A stretch of 64,000 bases of DNA, from assembly GCF_024730565.1 (NCBI RefSeq), contig NZ_CP077725.1:2863501-2927500 (forward strand), in the 5' to 3' direction. Positions within the stretch are counted from its first letter, which is position 1. Every line of letters begins with the position of its first letter. The position numbers and the translations under genes were made by a program. Of the stretch, positions 1 through 8,454 are shown one piece after another. Under the pieces are notes generated by a model. That model worked only from the letters and a program-made list of their open reading frames with translations, did no database searches and was not told where the DNA came from. This DNA is from Clostridium sp. CM027 (GTDB lineage: Bacteria > Bacillota > Clostridia > Clostridiales > Clostridiaceae).

Positions 1-1
1 A

Positions 2-367
2 GATGTTTCTATTTATAAATATGATTTAGCTAAAGCAATAGGTGTAAAACAAATGCCAATAATATCAAATAAAGTAGAAGGATATGCTCAAGATAAAGTA
101 TTGTTTTTAGAAATAGAGAATGACGATATGCTTGGGTTTAGAATTTGTAGTGGGGACATTGCTTTTGCTCATTTGACACATGAAATAGAAAATAATGCTA
201 TTTCGCTAGTGGATTACAATGGAGAAAGAGTGTTAAGACAAATAAAAAAATTAGATAGTAATAAAATATTGTTAATAAGCAATAGAGTTTCATTAAGAAC
301 TGATACAGTTAAACATAATGATATAAAGATAATTGCAAGGTTAGATAGAGTAGAGTTTAAGGTATAA
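2..367 (+). CDS. LexA/S24-like C-terminal domain protein, 5' partial
   Basis: The reading frame is open from the window edge, so only the C-terminal 121 residues are seen. An ATG at 53 exists but lacks a convincing ribosome binding site, so I treat it as internal. The pattern (a strand running into DDMLGFRI, then SGDIAFAH, then ISLVDYNGERVLRQIKK) follows the S24 peptidase fold of LexA and phage-type repressors: G-D-S-M, then G-I-x-x-G-D, then a Lys-containing strand. The nucleophilic Ser position reads Asp (DDM) and the general-base Lys position reads Arg (VLRQI), so self-cleavage looks unlikely. It is probably a regulator whose helix-turn-helix part lies upstream of the window. The family is inferred from pattern only. 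Confidence 0.5.
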   Translation, partial: DVSIYKYDLAKAIGVKQMPIISNKVEGYAQDKVLFLEIENDDMLGFRICSGDIAFAHLTHEIENNAISLVDYNGERVLRQIKKLDSNKILLISNRVSLRTDTVKHNDIKIIARLDRVEFKV

Positions 368-404
368 AATATAGCTTTTATTAAGGAGGGAAGGAGGAGA
401 TAAA

Positions 405-1094
405 ATGGAACAACTACAAAAGAAGGTAGCGCTACAAGAATGGAAGGATATTATTAAAAGAGGCCTACTGGGACTAAGTATACCATTAATAAGTATGACA
501 TATCCAATGTTAAATCAATATAGAGGAGATACTAACGACCTATTTACTTTTGTAGATAAGCTCATCCCCTTTAATAAATTTTTTATATTACCTTATATAT
601 CTTGGTATATATTTATAGCAATTTTTGCGACTATCCTATGTATAGTAGATAAAGGAAGGTATCTAAAGCTACTTATAACTTTAAATATAGGTATGATTAC
701 ATGTTATATAATATATTATTTTTATCCAACCTGTGTTCCAAGGCCCATGATAACAGGAACGGATTTCTTCAGTAATTTGGTTTTAAGCTTATACATGGCT
801 GATAATCCTTATAACTGTTTCCCAAGCATTCATGTTTTAAATTCAGTGTTAGTAGCTTTATATATTTATGAATCGGAAAAGGTTTGTAAATCTATTAAAA
901 TGATCTGTGTTACTGCAGCTGTTTTTATAATTCTATCTACTATGTTTATAAAGCAACATTATTTTGTAGATGTGCTTGCAGGCATAATATTCGCTTGTGT
1001 ATTGTATTTTTCTTTTAAGAATATAAAGTTTGATTTTAATGACATTTCAGAAGGAAAGTCTCCCACTTCTATAGGGGGGAGTCCTATACTGTAA
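405..1094 (+). CDS. PAP2-superfamily membrane phosphatase
   Basis: This is a 229-residue multi-span membrane protein. PAP2 phosphatase motifs are recognisable: CVPRP near residue 110, PSIH near 142-146 and QHYFVDVLAG near 184-194, with the catalytic histidines in the second and third. The spacing resembles the inositol-phosphotransferase-like (AUR1-type) branch, so a lipid-phosphate or phosphotransfer role at the membrane is likely, with substrate unknown. A GGAGG-type ribosome binding site precedes the ATG by about 8 nt. The last 18 codons (KSPTS...) lie inside a dispersed DNA repeat that starts at about 1040, so the native C-terminus appears to have been replaced by repeat sequence. The transmembrane core is complete. 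Confidence 0.8.
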   Translation: MEQLQKKVALQEWKDIIKRGLLGLSIPLISMTYPMLNQYRGDTNDLFTFVDKLIPFNKFFILPYISWYIFIAIFATILCIVDKGRYLKLLITLNIGMITCYIIYYFYPTCVPRPMITGTDFFSNLVLSLYMADNPYNCFPSIHVLNSVLVALYIYESEKVCKSIKMICVTAAVFIILSTMFIKQHYFVDVLAGIIFACVLYFSFKNIKFDFNDISEGKSPTSIGGSPIL

Positions 1095-1166
1095 TAAAGA
1101 AAGAACTTCAGTGGGAGTATAAATCTCCTTCTGAAGTCATTAATCCAGCTCCGCAGGAGATGATTC
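1040..1166 (+). repeat. Dispersed structured repeat, copy 1
   Basis: This copy shares its order of blocks with 5713-5862, 39412-39506 and 50132-50263: GACATTTCAGAAGGA, then CTCCCACTT, then CTTCAGTGGGAG, then TCCTTCTGAAGTC, then a tail carrying CTCCGCAGGAG. The outer blocks pair (TTCAGAAGGA with TCCTTCTGAA), the inner blocks pair (CTCCCAC with GTGGGAG), and the tail is a 4-bp stem with a GCA loop. The copy overlaps the 3' end of the PAP2 gene. Confidence 0.75.
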
Positions 1167-1202
1167 ATAAAGATCAAAGCGCAACCTATATGGAATGATT
1201 AT

Positions 1203-1248
1203 ATGCTAAAAGGTCCCCATGATTAAAATCATGGGGACCTTTTAGCAT
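1203..1248. terminator. Bidirectional terminator, 22-bp perfect palindrome
   Basis: Two 22-nt arms (1203-1224 and 1227-1248) are perfect reverse complements around a 2-nt centre. The core is AAAAGGTCCCCATGATT. It lies between the converging PAP2 and radical-SAM genes and touches the stop codon of the latter. The A-rich and T-rich outer stem lets it work as an intrinsic terminator on both strands. Confidence 0.8.
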
Positions 1249-2186
1249 TATACTCCGCTTAAATCAAAGTCAGGTACGAAAGTCGAAGATGAGCTTTCGC
1301 TTTCTTGAATAAAGCACTTGGTGATGCCTAGGTTTAAGCAGTACTCAATTAGAGCATCATAATGATTAGGGTTTACTTTCTTGTTTATTTCAGGATAATT
1401 AATTGCGACTTGCATAGGGGTATATTGATTCATTAAGCTGATATATACTGAATCATTAAAGGTGTTATATATAAAATCTATTATTTTCTTAGAATCAAAT
1501 AATAAGCCTGGTAGCATAAGGTGCCTAATGATTACTCCCTTTTGAATTATACCATCAGCATCAAATTTGACTTCTCCTACTTGCGAAACCATTTCAGTAA
1601 TAGCGGCAGAAGCTACAATAAAATAATTAGGCGCTTTTGAATATTTAATAGCATATTTATTGCTACAATATTTTAAGTCTGGTAAATAAACATCAATAAA
1701 CCCTCGAAGCATTTTAATGGTATCTATATTTTCATAGCCACTTGAATTATAGAGAATAGGAATATTAAGGCCTTTATTTTTAGCAAGTTTCAAGGCTTCT
1801 ATTATTTGGGGTACATAGTGAGTAGGGGTAACTAAATTTATATTAAGGGCCCCTCTTTCCTGCTGCTCCAAAAAAATTTCACTAAGGCGATAGATAGATA
1901 CCGTTTTCCCAGCATCTTCATGGCTTATCTTATTATTCTGACAAAATACACATTTCAGATTACAATTGGAAAAGAATACAGTTCCAGAGCCATTTACGCC
2001 AGAAATACAGGGCTCTTCCCAGTGATGCAGGGAAGCTTTAGCTATTTTTACATCCTTAGAAGCTCTACAAAAGCCTAATTCTCCACCTAATCTATTAACA
2101 AAACATTTCCTAGGACATAAATTGCATTTTTTTAACAATTTTAAAAAATATGAACTATCTAATTCTCTAGTGCCTTTATTAATCAT
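1248..2186 (-). CDS. PflA/PflX-like radical SAM protein
   Basis: This 312-residue protein carries the radical-SAM triad CNLKCVFC (Cys75, Cys79, Cys82) that ligates the 4Fe-4S cluster. An N-terminal Cys set (21, 24, 28, 40) is typical of the uncharacterised PflX branch of the pyruvate-formate-lyase-activase-like family (COG1313). PflX proteins are related to glycyl-radical activases, but no glycyl-radical enzyme is nearby, so the substrate is unknown. The ATG follows an AAGGAGATAAAG site. The gene lies about 70 nt downstream of the YkvI-type gene on the same strand, so the two may be co-transcribed. Confidence 0.8.
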   Translation of the reverse strand: MINKGTRELDSSYFLKLLKKCNLCPRKCFVNRLGGELGFCRASKDVKIAKASLHHWEEPCISGVNGSGTVFFSNCNLKCVFCQNNKISHEDAGKTVSIYRLSEIFLEQQERGALNINLVTPTHYVPQIIEALKLAKNKGLNIPILYNSSGYENIDTIKMLRGFIDVYLPDLKYCSNKYAIKYSKAPNYFIVASAAITEMVSQVGEVKFDADGIIQKGVIIRHLMLPGLLFDSKKIIDFIYNTFNDSVYISLMNQYTPMQVAINYPEINKKVNPNHYDALIEYCLNLGITKCFIQESESSSSTFVPDFDLSGV

Positions 2187-2256
2187 CTTTATCTCCTTGT
2201 TTTATAATTTAAATCTTTAGAATATATAAGAACTGTACAGCGCAATATATATAATG

Positions 2257-3330
2257 TCAATTCTGATTTTTAGAAGTTTTTCTATAAAATAGAATACATT
2301 GAATCAAAAAAATAAAACTTATTGCACCGAAGCCAGGATAAAGGACTTTAATTAAATTTTTAAAGCCAATTTGAGAAATAGGCAAAGATATAATAAGTAT
2401 TAATATGACCGCTTTTTTATAAGAAATATTAAACTTTTTCTCAAGGGTCTTGCCTACGCTATATATATTAGAAACTTCAGTTGAAAACATTTCACAAAAA
2501 ATTACACAAAGCAGAAGAATCTGCATTAATGTGCCAAAACGGTTTGTAATATATAGAAGTGGAATTTCATATTTAAAAATTTGAGGAATGTTTAATAAAA
2601 GCATCACATTAACAAAATAGCATAATATGGTTAAAACTATAGCGCCTATTATAACTCCGGGAATAAGAATACGTTTATGCTTTATTTCTTGACTTATTGG
2701 GACTAGAACACCACTACAGGATAGCATGTTATAACTGGCATAGAGCACGGCTGAAAAAAACCATTGGACAGGGACAATTTGGGTTTTATAAGAGGGGATT
2801 TGTTTTATATAGGAAGCGCTTACTATATCTTTGTAGAATACTAAATACAATACAAATATAGTTACAATGATTGTAGTAAGAGCAGGTACTATAAAGGAAT
2901 TTATTGTTATTAATCCTTTGGTATCTTTAAGTAAGGTATATAAAGAGATTACAGACATAAGTAAAATTCCTACCCATTTTGAAACACCAAAATATTGATG
3001 AAGAAGCGCACCACTTCCAGCTAATATTATGGCGGCTCCACTAATTAAGAAAAAACTTGTAAAAACATCGGTAATTACACCAAAAAAACCGGGGCTTATA
3101 AGGGTTATAAGCTCAGTATAGGAGCTTAATTTATGTTTTAGGCTAATAGAAATTATAATAGAACTTATTAAAATATAGATTAAACCACATATGAGGATTC
3201 CCCAGAAGCTCATATACCCATAAGTACTGAAAAATTGAGTTATTTCCTGACCGGAAGCAAGGCCTGCACCGACTATTGTTCCGATAAATACAGCTGAAAT
3301 TTGAAACATTTGACCAATTGTTTTTTTCAA
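2257..3330 (-). CDS. YkvI-family membrane transporter
   Basis: This 357-residue hydrophobic protein has about ten predicted membrane segments. The N-terminal stretch IGTIVGAGLASGQEITQFF has the unwound-helix GAGLASG signature of the YkvI group (COG3949), which is distantly related to amino-acid and sodium-coupled APC-fold transporters. It probably imports a small amino acid or similar solute at the cytoplasmic membrane, but no substrate is established for the group. It precedes the PflX-like gene on the same strand. The intergenic region upstream is shared with the divergent lipoprotein gene. Confidence 0.75.
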   Translation of the reverse strand: MKKTIGQMFQISAVFIGTIVGAGLASGQEITQFFSTYGYMSFWGILICGLIYILISSIIISISLKHKLSSYTELITLISPGFFGVITDVFTSFFLISGAAIILAGSGALLHQYFGVSKWVGILLMSVISLYTLLKDTKGLITINSFIVPALTTIIVTIFVLYLVFYKDIVSASYIKQIPSYKTQIVPVQWFFSAVLYASYNMLSCSGVLVPISQEIKHKRILIPGVIIGAIVLTILCYFVNVMLLLNIPQIFKYEIPLLYITNRFGTLMQILLLCVIFCEMFSTEVSNIYSVGKTLEKKFNISYKKAVILILIISLPISQIGFKNLIKVLYPGFGAISFIFLIQCILFYRKTSKNQN

Positions 3331-3410
3331 AAAATCTCCCCCACAAAATTATTAAATTAATAGTCATACTTAAATAAGATGCTTGTCTTTCTAAATATAT
3401 GTGCATTGTT

Positions 3411-3449
3411 TAATAATAAATGATGATTTTAATAATAAATGATGATTTT
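3411..3449. repeat. Tandem 19-bp duplication
   Basis: The unit TAATAATAAATGATGATTT occurs twice head to tail in the divergent intergenic region between the YkvI-type gene and the lipoprotein gene. No function is apparent, and it could affect promoter spacing. Confidence 0.7.
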
Positions 3450-3576
3450 ATAAATTAAAAATTTATTTAGAGGGAAACTATAATTAGCATAATGAATTTG
3501 ATTTTATAAATCCTAAGTATAAAAGTAATTATAATTTCCATAATTAAATTAAAATTGGATTAAAGGGAGTGAAAAA

Positions 3577-4653
3577 TTGAAAAAAATTTTAAGTTGTTTA
3601 TTAATAGCGTGTTGTATTTTGTCTTTTACATCATGTTCAAAAAAAGAGAATAAAGAAAAGCCAAAAGTTAATGCTTTTGAAATTAAAACTGCAACTAATG
3701 TAGTTGAGAGTTATATGAATTTTATAATGAAGGAAGATTATGAAAATGGTAAAAAACTATATAGTAAGGAATTATCTGAAAAAGTTTCTAATATGCCAAT
3801 TAGTGATATGAAGATAAAAGGTTATAAAGTTACAGAAAGTAATGAAGTTGGTAGAAGTGGGGTTTTTAAGGTTAGAGTTACAAGAACATCGATGGATAGC
3901 TCTCAGTCATGCCTTGATGAATATTCTATCAGAATTATTAAAGATGGGGCTGAATATAAAATAAGCGAAATAACCAATACACCACAAAATGAAGCTTTTG
4001 TGGAGGACATGGGTATTAGATTTAGAGATAAAAAAAATGTAAAAACCAATTTAATTATTGATAAAGCGGGGTTTCCTAAATATGTATATTCGAAAGATGA
4101 TGGAGCACGATTATATAAAGTAGTGGTGCCTACAAAAGAATTCAGCTCTATAAATTTTAGTTATGAAGGAGATAAACTTGCAGTTAGTACTTATAACAAA
4201 AACTCATTTATTGGTATTGTTAACATTGATCAATCTCTAGCAGTTCAGGGAAGTGCTACAAATCCAACTGAGGAGTCCCCGCAAGGTGGAGGATCGGGTG
4301 AAGTAGCCAAGGAAAAACCAATTGGAAAGGAATTAATTTCAATAGATTTATTGCTTGATTGTAAAGTAGAATTTATGACCTTCTCCTTAGATGAAAAATT
4401 TTTGCTTGTACAGTATAATAAGGAAAAAACGGGCAAATATATTAGGGTTTATAATGTAGATAATGGAGATATGATTCCTGTTAATTTTGAAAAAGACTAT
4501 CCTGTAGAAAAAGTTCAAATTGTATTTTCTTCTTTTGGTGAGGATACTATGACTTATGAAGTAATGCCTAAACCAAATGTTAACAGTTCGGAAGCAGATA
4601 TAATTGGTAAATGGAAACTTGATTTAAAGACTTTTACCGTAGATAAATTATAA
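3577..4653 (+). CDS. Predicted lipoprotein of unknown function
   Basis: This 358-residue protein begins with a typical lipoprotein signal peptide (MKKILSCLLIACCILSF, then TSCS), so Cys20 should be lipidated and the protein anchored outside the membrane. The start is TTG with an AAAGGGAG site 6-8 nt upstream. Residues about 35-140 read like a small NTF2-type alpha-beta domain (VVESYMNFIMKEDYENGKKLY...). A low-complexity linker rich in Gly, Ser and Pro follows near 225-245, then a strand-rich C-terminal part that resembles fragments of a beta-propeller. I do not recognise a characterised family. It is monocistronic: a strong terminator follows. Confidence 0.7.
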   Translation: MKKILSCLLIACCILSFTSCSKKENKEKPKVNAFEIKTATNVVESYMNFIMKEDYENGKKLYSKELSEKVSNMPISDMKIKGYKVTESNEVGRSGVFKVRVTRTSMDSSQSCLDEYSIRIIKDGAEYKISEITNTPQNEAFVEDMGIRFRDKKNVKTNLIIDKAGFPKYVYSKDDGARLYKVVVPTKEFSSINFSYEGDKLAVSTYNKNSFIGIVNIDQSLAVQGSATNPTEESPQGGGSGEVAKEKPIGKELISIDLLLDCKVEFMTFSLDEKFLLVQYNKEKTGKYIRVYNVDNGDMIPVNFEKDYPVEKVQIVFSSFGEDTMTYEVMPKPNVNSSEADIIGKWKLDLKTFTVDKL

Positions 4654-4707
4654 ATAATGCACTGTTCACAGACTATAAGGTATAATTGATATAGGGCTTG
4701 AATCTTC

Positions 4708-4744
4708 AAATAACTAACTAGTCTTGCGACTAGTTAGTTTATTT
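4708..4744 (+). terminator. Intrinsic terminator after the lipoprotein gene
   Basis: AACTAACTAGTC (4712-4723), a TTGC loop and GACTAGTTAGTT (4728-4739) form a perfect 12-bp stem flanked by A-rich and T-rich sequence. The TTG that would extend the next reading frame upstream lies in this loop, which is an argument against using it as a start. Confidence 0.8.
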
Positions 4745-4777
4745 AAATGGTCTTTAAATAAAGAAAGGATGATATTA

Positions 4778-5707
4778 GTGCAGAAAATATGGAGTGACAA
4801 AAGATATCACAGTTTAAATTATTTTTTAAGGGACAAGTTCGGTAATAAGGTTTTTAAAATTGCTTTGGACGCTGGATTTTCTTGTCCAAATAGAGATGGG
4901 ACTATTAGTAGTGGAGGGTGTTTGTTTTGTAGCGAAAGGGGCTCAGGAGATTTTGCTGGGAATAGGGATTTTTCTATTACAAAGCAATTTGAAGATATAA
5001 AGGTTATGATGAATAAAAAATGGAAAACAGGGAAATACATTGCTTATTTTCAGGCTTATACAAATACTTATGCAAATATCGATGTATTAAGAGAAAAATA
5101 TGAGGAGGCAGTATCACAAGAAGGAGTGGTGGCTCTTGCTATAGCTACAAGGCCTGATTGTTTAGACGATGCGGTATTAGATCTTATAGAGGAATATTCT
5201 AATAGAGTATACACATGGGTAGAACTAGGGCTTCAAACTAGTAGTGATGAAAGCGCAAAAATTATTAATCGGGGATATAAATTAGTGAGATTTGAGGAGG
5301 CTCTAAGTGAGCTTAATAAGAGAAACATTGATGTGGTGGTGCATACCATTTTTGGACTTCCTGGAGAGAGTAGGGAGGACATGCTAAAAACCATAGACTA
5401 CGTGGCACATAAAAATGTAAAGGGTATAAAAATGCATCTACTTCATCTTATGGAAGATACCCCTATGGTTAGCCTTTACAAACAAGAAAAGCTGAAGTTT
5501 TTGCAGCAAGATGAGTATATAGATATAATTTGTACGTCAATTACTATGCTTCCACCTAATATGGTTATTCATAGATTAACAGGCGACGCACCAAGGGAGT
5601 TACTAATAGGCCCTATGTGGAGTTTGAAAAAATGGGAAGTTTTAAATGGAATAGATAACAGATTAAAGGAATTAGATTTATATCAAGGGAAAAATTTTAA
5701 GGATTAG
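4778..5707 (+). CDS. TIGR01212-family radical SAM protein (YtqA-like)
   Basis: I place the start at GTG 4778, 10 nt after an AAAGG site, because the longer frame begins inside a terminator loop. The 309-residue product has the cluster motif C-x11-C-x2-C (Cys36, Cys48, Cys51) typical of the TIGR01212 branch, then FGLPGES and HLLHLMEDTPM, both conserved in that branch. The family is related to Elp3 and HemN-type radical-SAM enzymes. A tRNA-modification role has been suggested for the group, but no activity is shown by this sequence. It stands alone between a terminator and a dispersed repeat. Confidence 0.8.
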   Translation: MQKIWSDKRYHSLNYFLRDKFGNKVFKIALDAGFSCPNRDGTISSGGCLFCSERGSGDFAGNRDFSITKQFEDIKVMMNKKWKTGKYIAYFQAYTNTYANIDVLREKYEEAVSQEGVVALAIATRPDCLDDAVLDLIEEYSNRVYTWVELGLQTSSDESAKIINRGYKLVRFEEALSELNKRNIDVVVHTIFGLPGESREDMLKTIDYVAHKNVKGIKMHLLHLMEDTPMVSLYKQEKLKFLQQDEYIDIICTSITMLPPNMVIHRLTGDAPRELLIGPMWSLKKWEVLNGIDNRLKELDLYQGKNFKD

Positions 5708-5712
5708 GTTTT

Positions 5713-5862
5713 GACGACATTTCAGAAGGAAAGTCTCCCACTTTTATGAGTGGGAGTTACATACAATAACAAAGAGAAACTTCAGTGGGAGTATAAATCT
5801 CCTTCTGAAGTCGTCAATGTATCTTCTGTGAAGATGTTGCAGCACCGCAGGTGATAATTTAA
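5713..5862 (+). repeat. Dispersed structured repeat, copy 2
   Basis: This is the fullest copy: GACATTTCAGAAGGA (from 5716), a CCCACTTTTATGAGTGGG hairpin, CTTCAGTGGGAG, TCCTTCTGAAGTCG and a longer tail. The tail hairpin reads CACC-GCA-GGTG instead of CTCC-GCA-GGAG in copies 1 and 3. That paired change keeps the stem. It follows the TIGR01212 gene directly. Confidence 0.75.
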
Positions 5863-5984
5863 TAAAGGGTCAGTTGTGTCTTTCTACAAATTAACTTTAC
5901 AATTTTTGTGTGTTTTGCAAATAGATAAATAGCTTTTAAAGGTTTAATATATATATATAGAAACATATAGGGGGGGTATATATT

Positions 5985-7094
5985 ATGTCAAATTTATCAT
6001 TAAGACACATATACAAGGTTTATACAGGGAATGTAACAGCGGTTAAAGATTTTAATCTTGAAATAGAAGATAAAGAATTTATAGTTTTTGTAGGACCATC
6101 TGGTTGTGGTAAATCAACAACTTTGAGAATGATAGCAGGTCTTGAAGAAATATCACAAGGGGAAATATATATTGGAGATAAATTAGTAAATGATGTGGCA
6201 CCCAAAGATAGAGATATAGCAATGGTTTTCCAAAACTATGCATTGTACCCTCATATGACTGTATATGATAACATGGCATTTGGATTAAAATTAAGAAAAA
6301 TGCCAAAGGATCAAATAAAACAAAAGGTTACTGATGTAGCTAAAACCCTTGATATAGAACATTTGCTTGATAGAAAACCAAAGGCATTGTCAGGTGGACA
6401 AAGGCAAAGAGTAGCGCTTGGACGAGCTATAGTAAGAAGTCCAAAGGTATTCTTAATGGACGAGCCACTATCGAATTTAGATGCTAAACTTAGAGTTCAA
6501 ATGAGAACAGAAATAGCAAAACTCCATCATAAACTTCAAACAACTTTTGTATACGTAACGCATGATCAAACAGAAGCTATGACTATGGGGACAAGAATAG
6601 TTGTAATGAAAGATGGATTAGTGCAACAAGTAGATACTCCTCATAACATATATGAACATCCAGTTAATATGTTTGTTGCTGGGTTTATAGGAAGTCCTCA
6701 AATGAACTTTATGGAAGCTAAGGTTTTAGAAAAAGATGGTGAAGTTGTGCTTTCTTTCGATAATGAAACTATAATATTACCGAAGGATAAGGCAGAAGCT
6801 GTAAAAGAAAAAGACTATATAGGCAAAATTGTTATAATGGGAATTAGACCAGAAGATATTGATGACGGTATTGACTTTATTGAAAAAAATAAAAATTCAG
6901 TTATAGAAGCCAAAGTTGACGTTACGGAGCTTATGGGTGCGGAGACTAATATTTATTTGTCAAAAGGAAATACAAGTATTGTAGCTAGAGTAAATGGATC
7001 GTCCAAAGCTATAGTTGGAGAAAAAATTAAGATTGCTTTAGATACTAATAAAATTCATATATTTGATAAAGAAACGGAGAACACGATAATATAG
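5985..7094 (+). CDS. msmX: MsmX/UgpC-type sugar ABC transporter ATPase
   Basis: This 369-residue nucleotide-binding subunit has Walker A GPSGCGKST (37-45), Q-loop, signature LSGGQRQRVALGRA, Walker B VFLMDEP and an H-loop, followed by the C-terminal TOBE/regulatory domain (IRPEDI) of the MalK-UgpC family. No permease or binding-protein gene is adjacent. That is typical of the MsmX type, one shared ATPase that energises several carbohydrate importers at the membrane. The ATG follows a GGGGGG-rich site. It is followed after 13 nt by a PucR-type regulator, so the two are probably one transcript. Confidence 0.88.
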   Translation: MSNLSLRHIYKVYTGNVTAVKDFNLEIEDKEFIVFVGPSGCGKSTTLRMIAGLEEISQGEIYIGDKLVNDVAPKDRDIAMVFQNYALYPHMTVYDNMAFGLKLRKMPKDQIKQKVTDVAKTLDIEHLLDRKPKALSGGQRQRVALGRAIVRSPKVFLMDEPLSNLDAKLRVQMRTEIAKLHHKLQTTFVYVTHDQTEAMTMGTRIVVMKDGLVQQVDTPHNIYEHPVNMFVAGFIGSPQMNFMEAKVLEKDGEVVLSFDNETIILPKDKAEAVKEKDYIGKIVIMGIRPEDIDDGIDFIEKNKNSVIEAKVDVTELMGAETNIYLSKGNTSIVARVNGSSKAIVGEKIKIALDTNKIHIFDKETENTII

Positions 7095-7107
7095 GGGGAA
7101 ACGTACT

Positions 7108-8055
7108 ATGTACAATTTTACTGAATTCCTGAAGGATTTAAGTCACTCTTCAAACATACCATTTGATATAGTTACCGAAGATGGGATTGCTTTATATATT
7201 AGTGACTTAAATATTGAAAATTCAAATATAACTAACTTTACTATTATGCTTGGACGAGTTAAAGGCATAATAAGTTTAGAGAAGAAGTATGAAAATTGTA
7301 CATTCTTACTTAAATATGTTATTGAAAATAAATATACCCAGCATTTTTTAACTAAAGAACAAGCAGTTATTGATATTTTAGAAAATAGAGAAATTTCTAT
7401 TGATAATATTAATTACAATTTACCTTTTCTCAAAGATGGGTGTTATATCATATTAATAAGTTCAGATGGAAGCAATTATGAATCTCTCAACATAATAAAA
7501 CAAATATATGATAAAGAACCAGTTGTAAGTTTAATATATAATGATAGTATTATTGTAATTGGTGACTTTGCTGAAATACAAGAACATACAGAAAGTATAA
7601 AGGAATCCATATCATCTGATTTGTATTGTAAATGTTATCTAAGTTATGGAGATAGAGCTTATGATATAAACGAGTTTAAAAAAGCTTATAATGATGCTGT
7701 TCAATGTATGCAGCTAGGGAAAAAATTTGATATAAAAGATCATATATTTAGTTATAATAAAATGTTGTTTGAGAAAATCGTCTATAACATAGACATAAAA
7801 ATTAAGCAGGAACTTTTATATATGTTAAAAGACAAATTCGATGCTTTCGATGGTGAAATGATATCAACTATTGAGCAATTTGTAAATTGTGGTCTTAATA
7901 TTAGTGATGCTGCTAGGAAAATATATGTTCATAGGAATACCCTGATCTATAGATTGGATAAGATTAAGAAAGAAACAAATTTTGATATTAGGAACTTTAA
8001 AGATGCATCTGTATTTCTTATAGCCTTTTTAATATGGAAAGAAAATAAGGAATAG
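7108..8055 (+). CDS. PucR/CdaR-type transcriptional regulator
   Basis: The 315-residue protein ends in the PucR-type helix-turn-helix (LNISDAARKIYVHRNTLIYRLDKI, about 270-295), the signature of the PucR and CdaR families. The N-terminal 200 residues form an unassigned sensory region with a GGDEF-related or GAF-like look, but I cannot name it. The gene is 13 nt behind msmX with its own AGGGGGAAA site, an arrangement I recall from other clostridia, so control of carbohydrate uptake is a reasonable inference. Confidence 0.75.
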   Translation: MYNFTEFLKDLSHSSNIPFDIVTEDGIALYISDLNIENSNITNFTIMLGRVKGIISLEKKYENCTFLLKYVIENKYTQHFLTKEQAVIDILENREISIDNINYNLPFLKDGCYIILISSDGSNYESLNIIKQIYDKEPVVSLIYNDSIIVIGDFAEIQEHTESIKESISSDLYCKCYLSYGDRAYDINEFKKAYNDAVQCMQLGKKFDIKDHIFSYNKMLFEKIVYNIDIKIKQELLYMLKDKFDAFDGEMISTIEQFVNCGLNISDAARKIYVHRNTLIYRLDKIKKETNFDIRNFKDASVFLIAFLIWKENKE

Positions 8056-8067
8056 GGCATGGGGAAT

Positions 8068-8249
8068 TTTTTTCTTAGAGTATGCTATAACGAAAAGTAT
8101 ATATTACTGGAATGCGTTCACATCGCTAAGTACTTCTAAAATTTATTTTATTTGCATATGCTAAAAATAAAATAAATTGTGAATTACTAAGGCTTGTTCA
8201 AACGCATTCTGCGTAATATATACTTTCGTTAGCATTTTCTAAGAAAAAA
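8068..8249. repeat. Long imperfect inverted repeat, about 85-nt arms
   Basis: The left arm (about 8068-8152) and right arm (about 8163-8249) match as reverse complements over nearly their whole length. Blocks include TTTTTCTTAG, TATGCT, AACGAAA, AGTATATATTAC, GAATGCGTT and AATTTATTTTATTT, with a short GCATATGCT-like centre. It lies between the PucR-type and CPBP genes. There is no coding potential. It could be a MITE-type element or a very large terminator-like hairpin. Confidence 0.7.
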
Positions 8250-8320
8250 GAGCTTATCTCAAAAAGAGCAAAAGCGCTGTAATTATAAGTTTTAAAAGAA
8301 AGATTAAATTATCATATAAA

Positions 8321-8365
8321 GACTTCAGAAGGAGATTTATACTCCACTGAAGTTTTCTTTTTTTG
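8321..8365 (+). terminator. Terminator-like hairpin made from a repeat fragment
   Basis: ACTTCAG and CTGAAGT pair around an 18-nt loop and are followed by TTTCTTTTTTT. Read on the minus strand, 8321-8357 matches the CTTCAGTGGGAG to TCCTTCTGAAGTC half of the dispersed repeat, with one G missing. The rest of 8056-8454 holds the long inverted repeat and presumably the CPBP promoter. Confidence 0.55.
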
Positions 8366-8454
8366 CTATGGTAAATAGTGGTATAATGTTTGTAGCAGTT
8401 TGGTGGGAATAAAAGCTAATTATTTAAAAATAGTTTATTGAAGGGGGAGATTTT

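Noticed and set aside
959..1177. Minus-strand frames over the dispersed repeat, here and at 39219-39572
   Set aside because: The similar peptides in both frames come from the shared repeat DNA, not from related genes.
4724..4777. Longer N-terminus of the TIGR01212 radical-SAM gene from TTG 4724
   Set aside because: The TTG lies in the loop of an intrinsic terminator and has no ribosome binding site. GTG 4778 has a proper AAAGG site.
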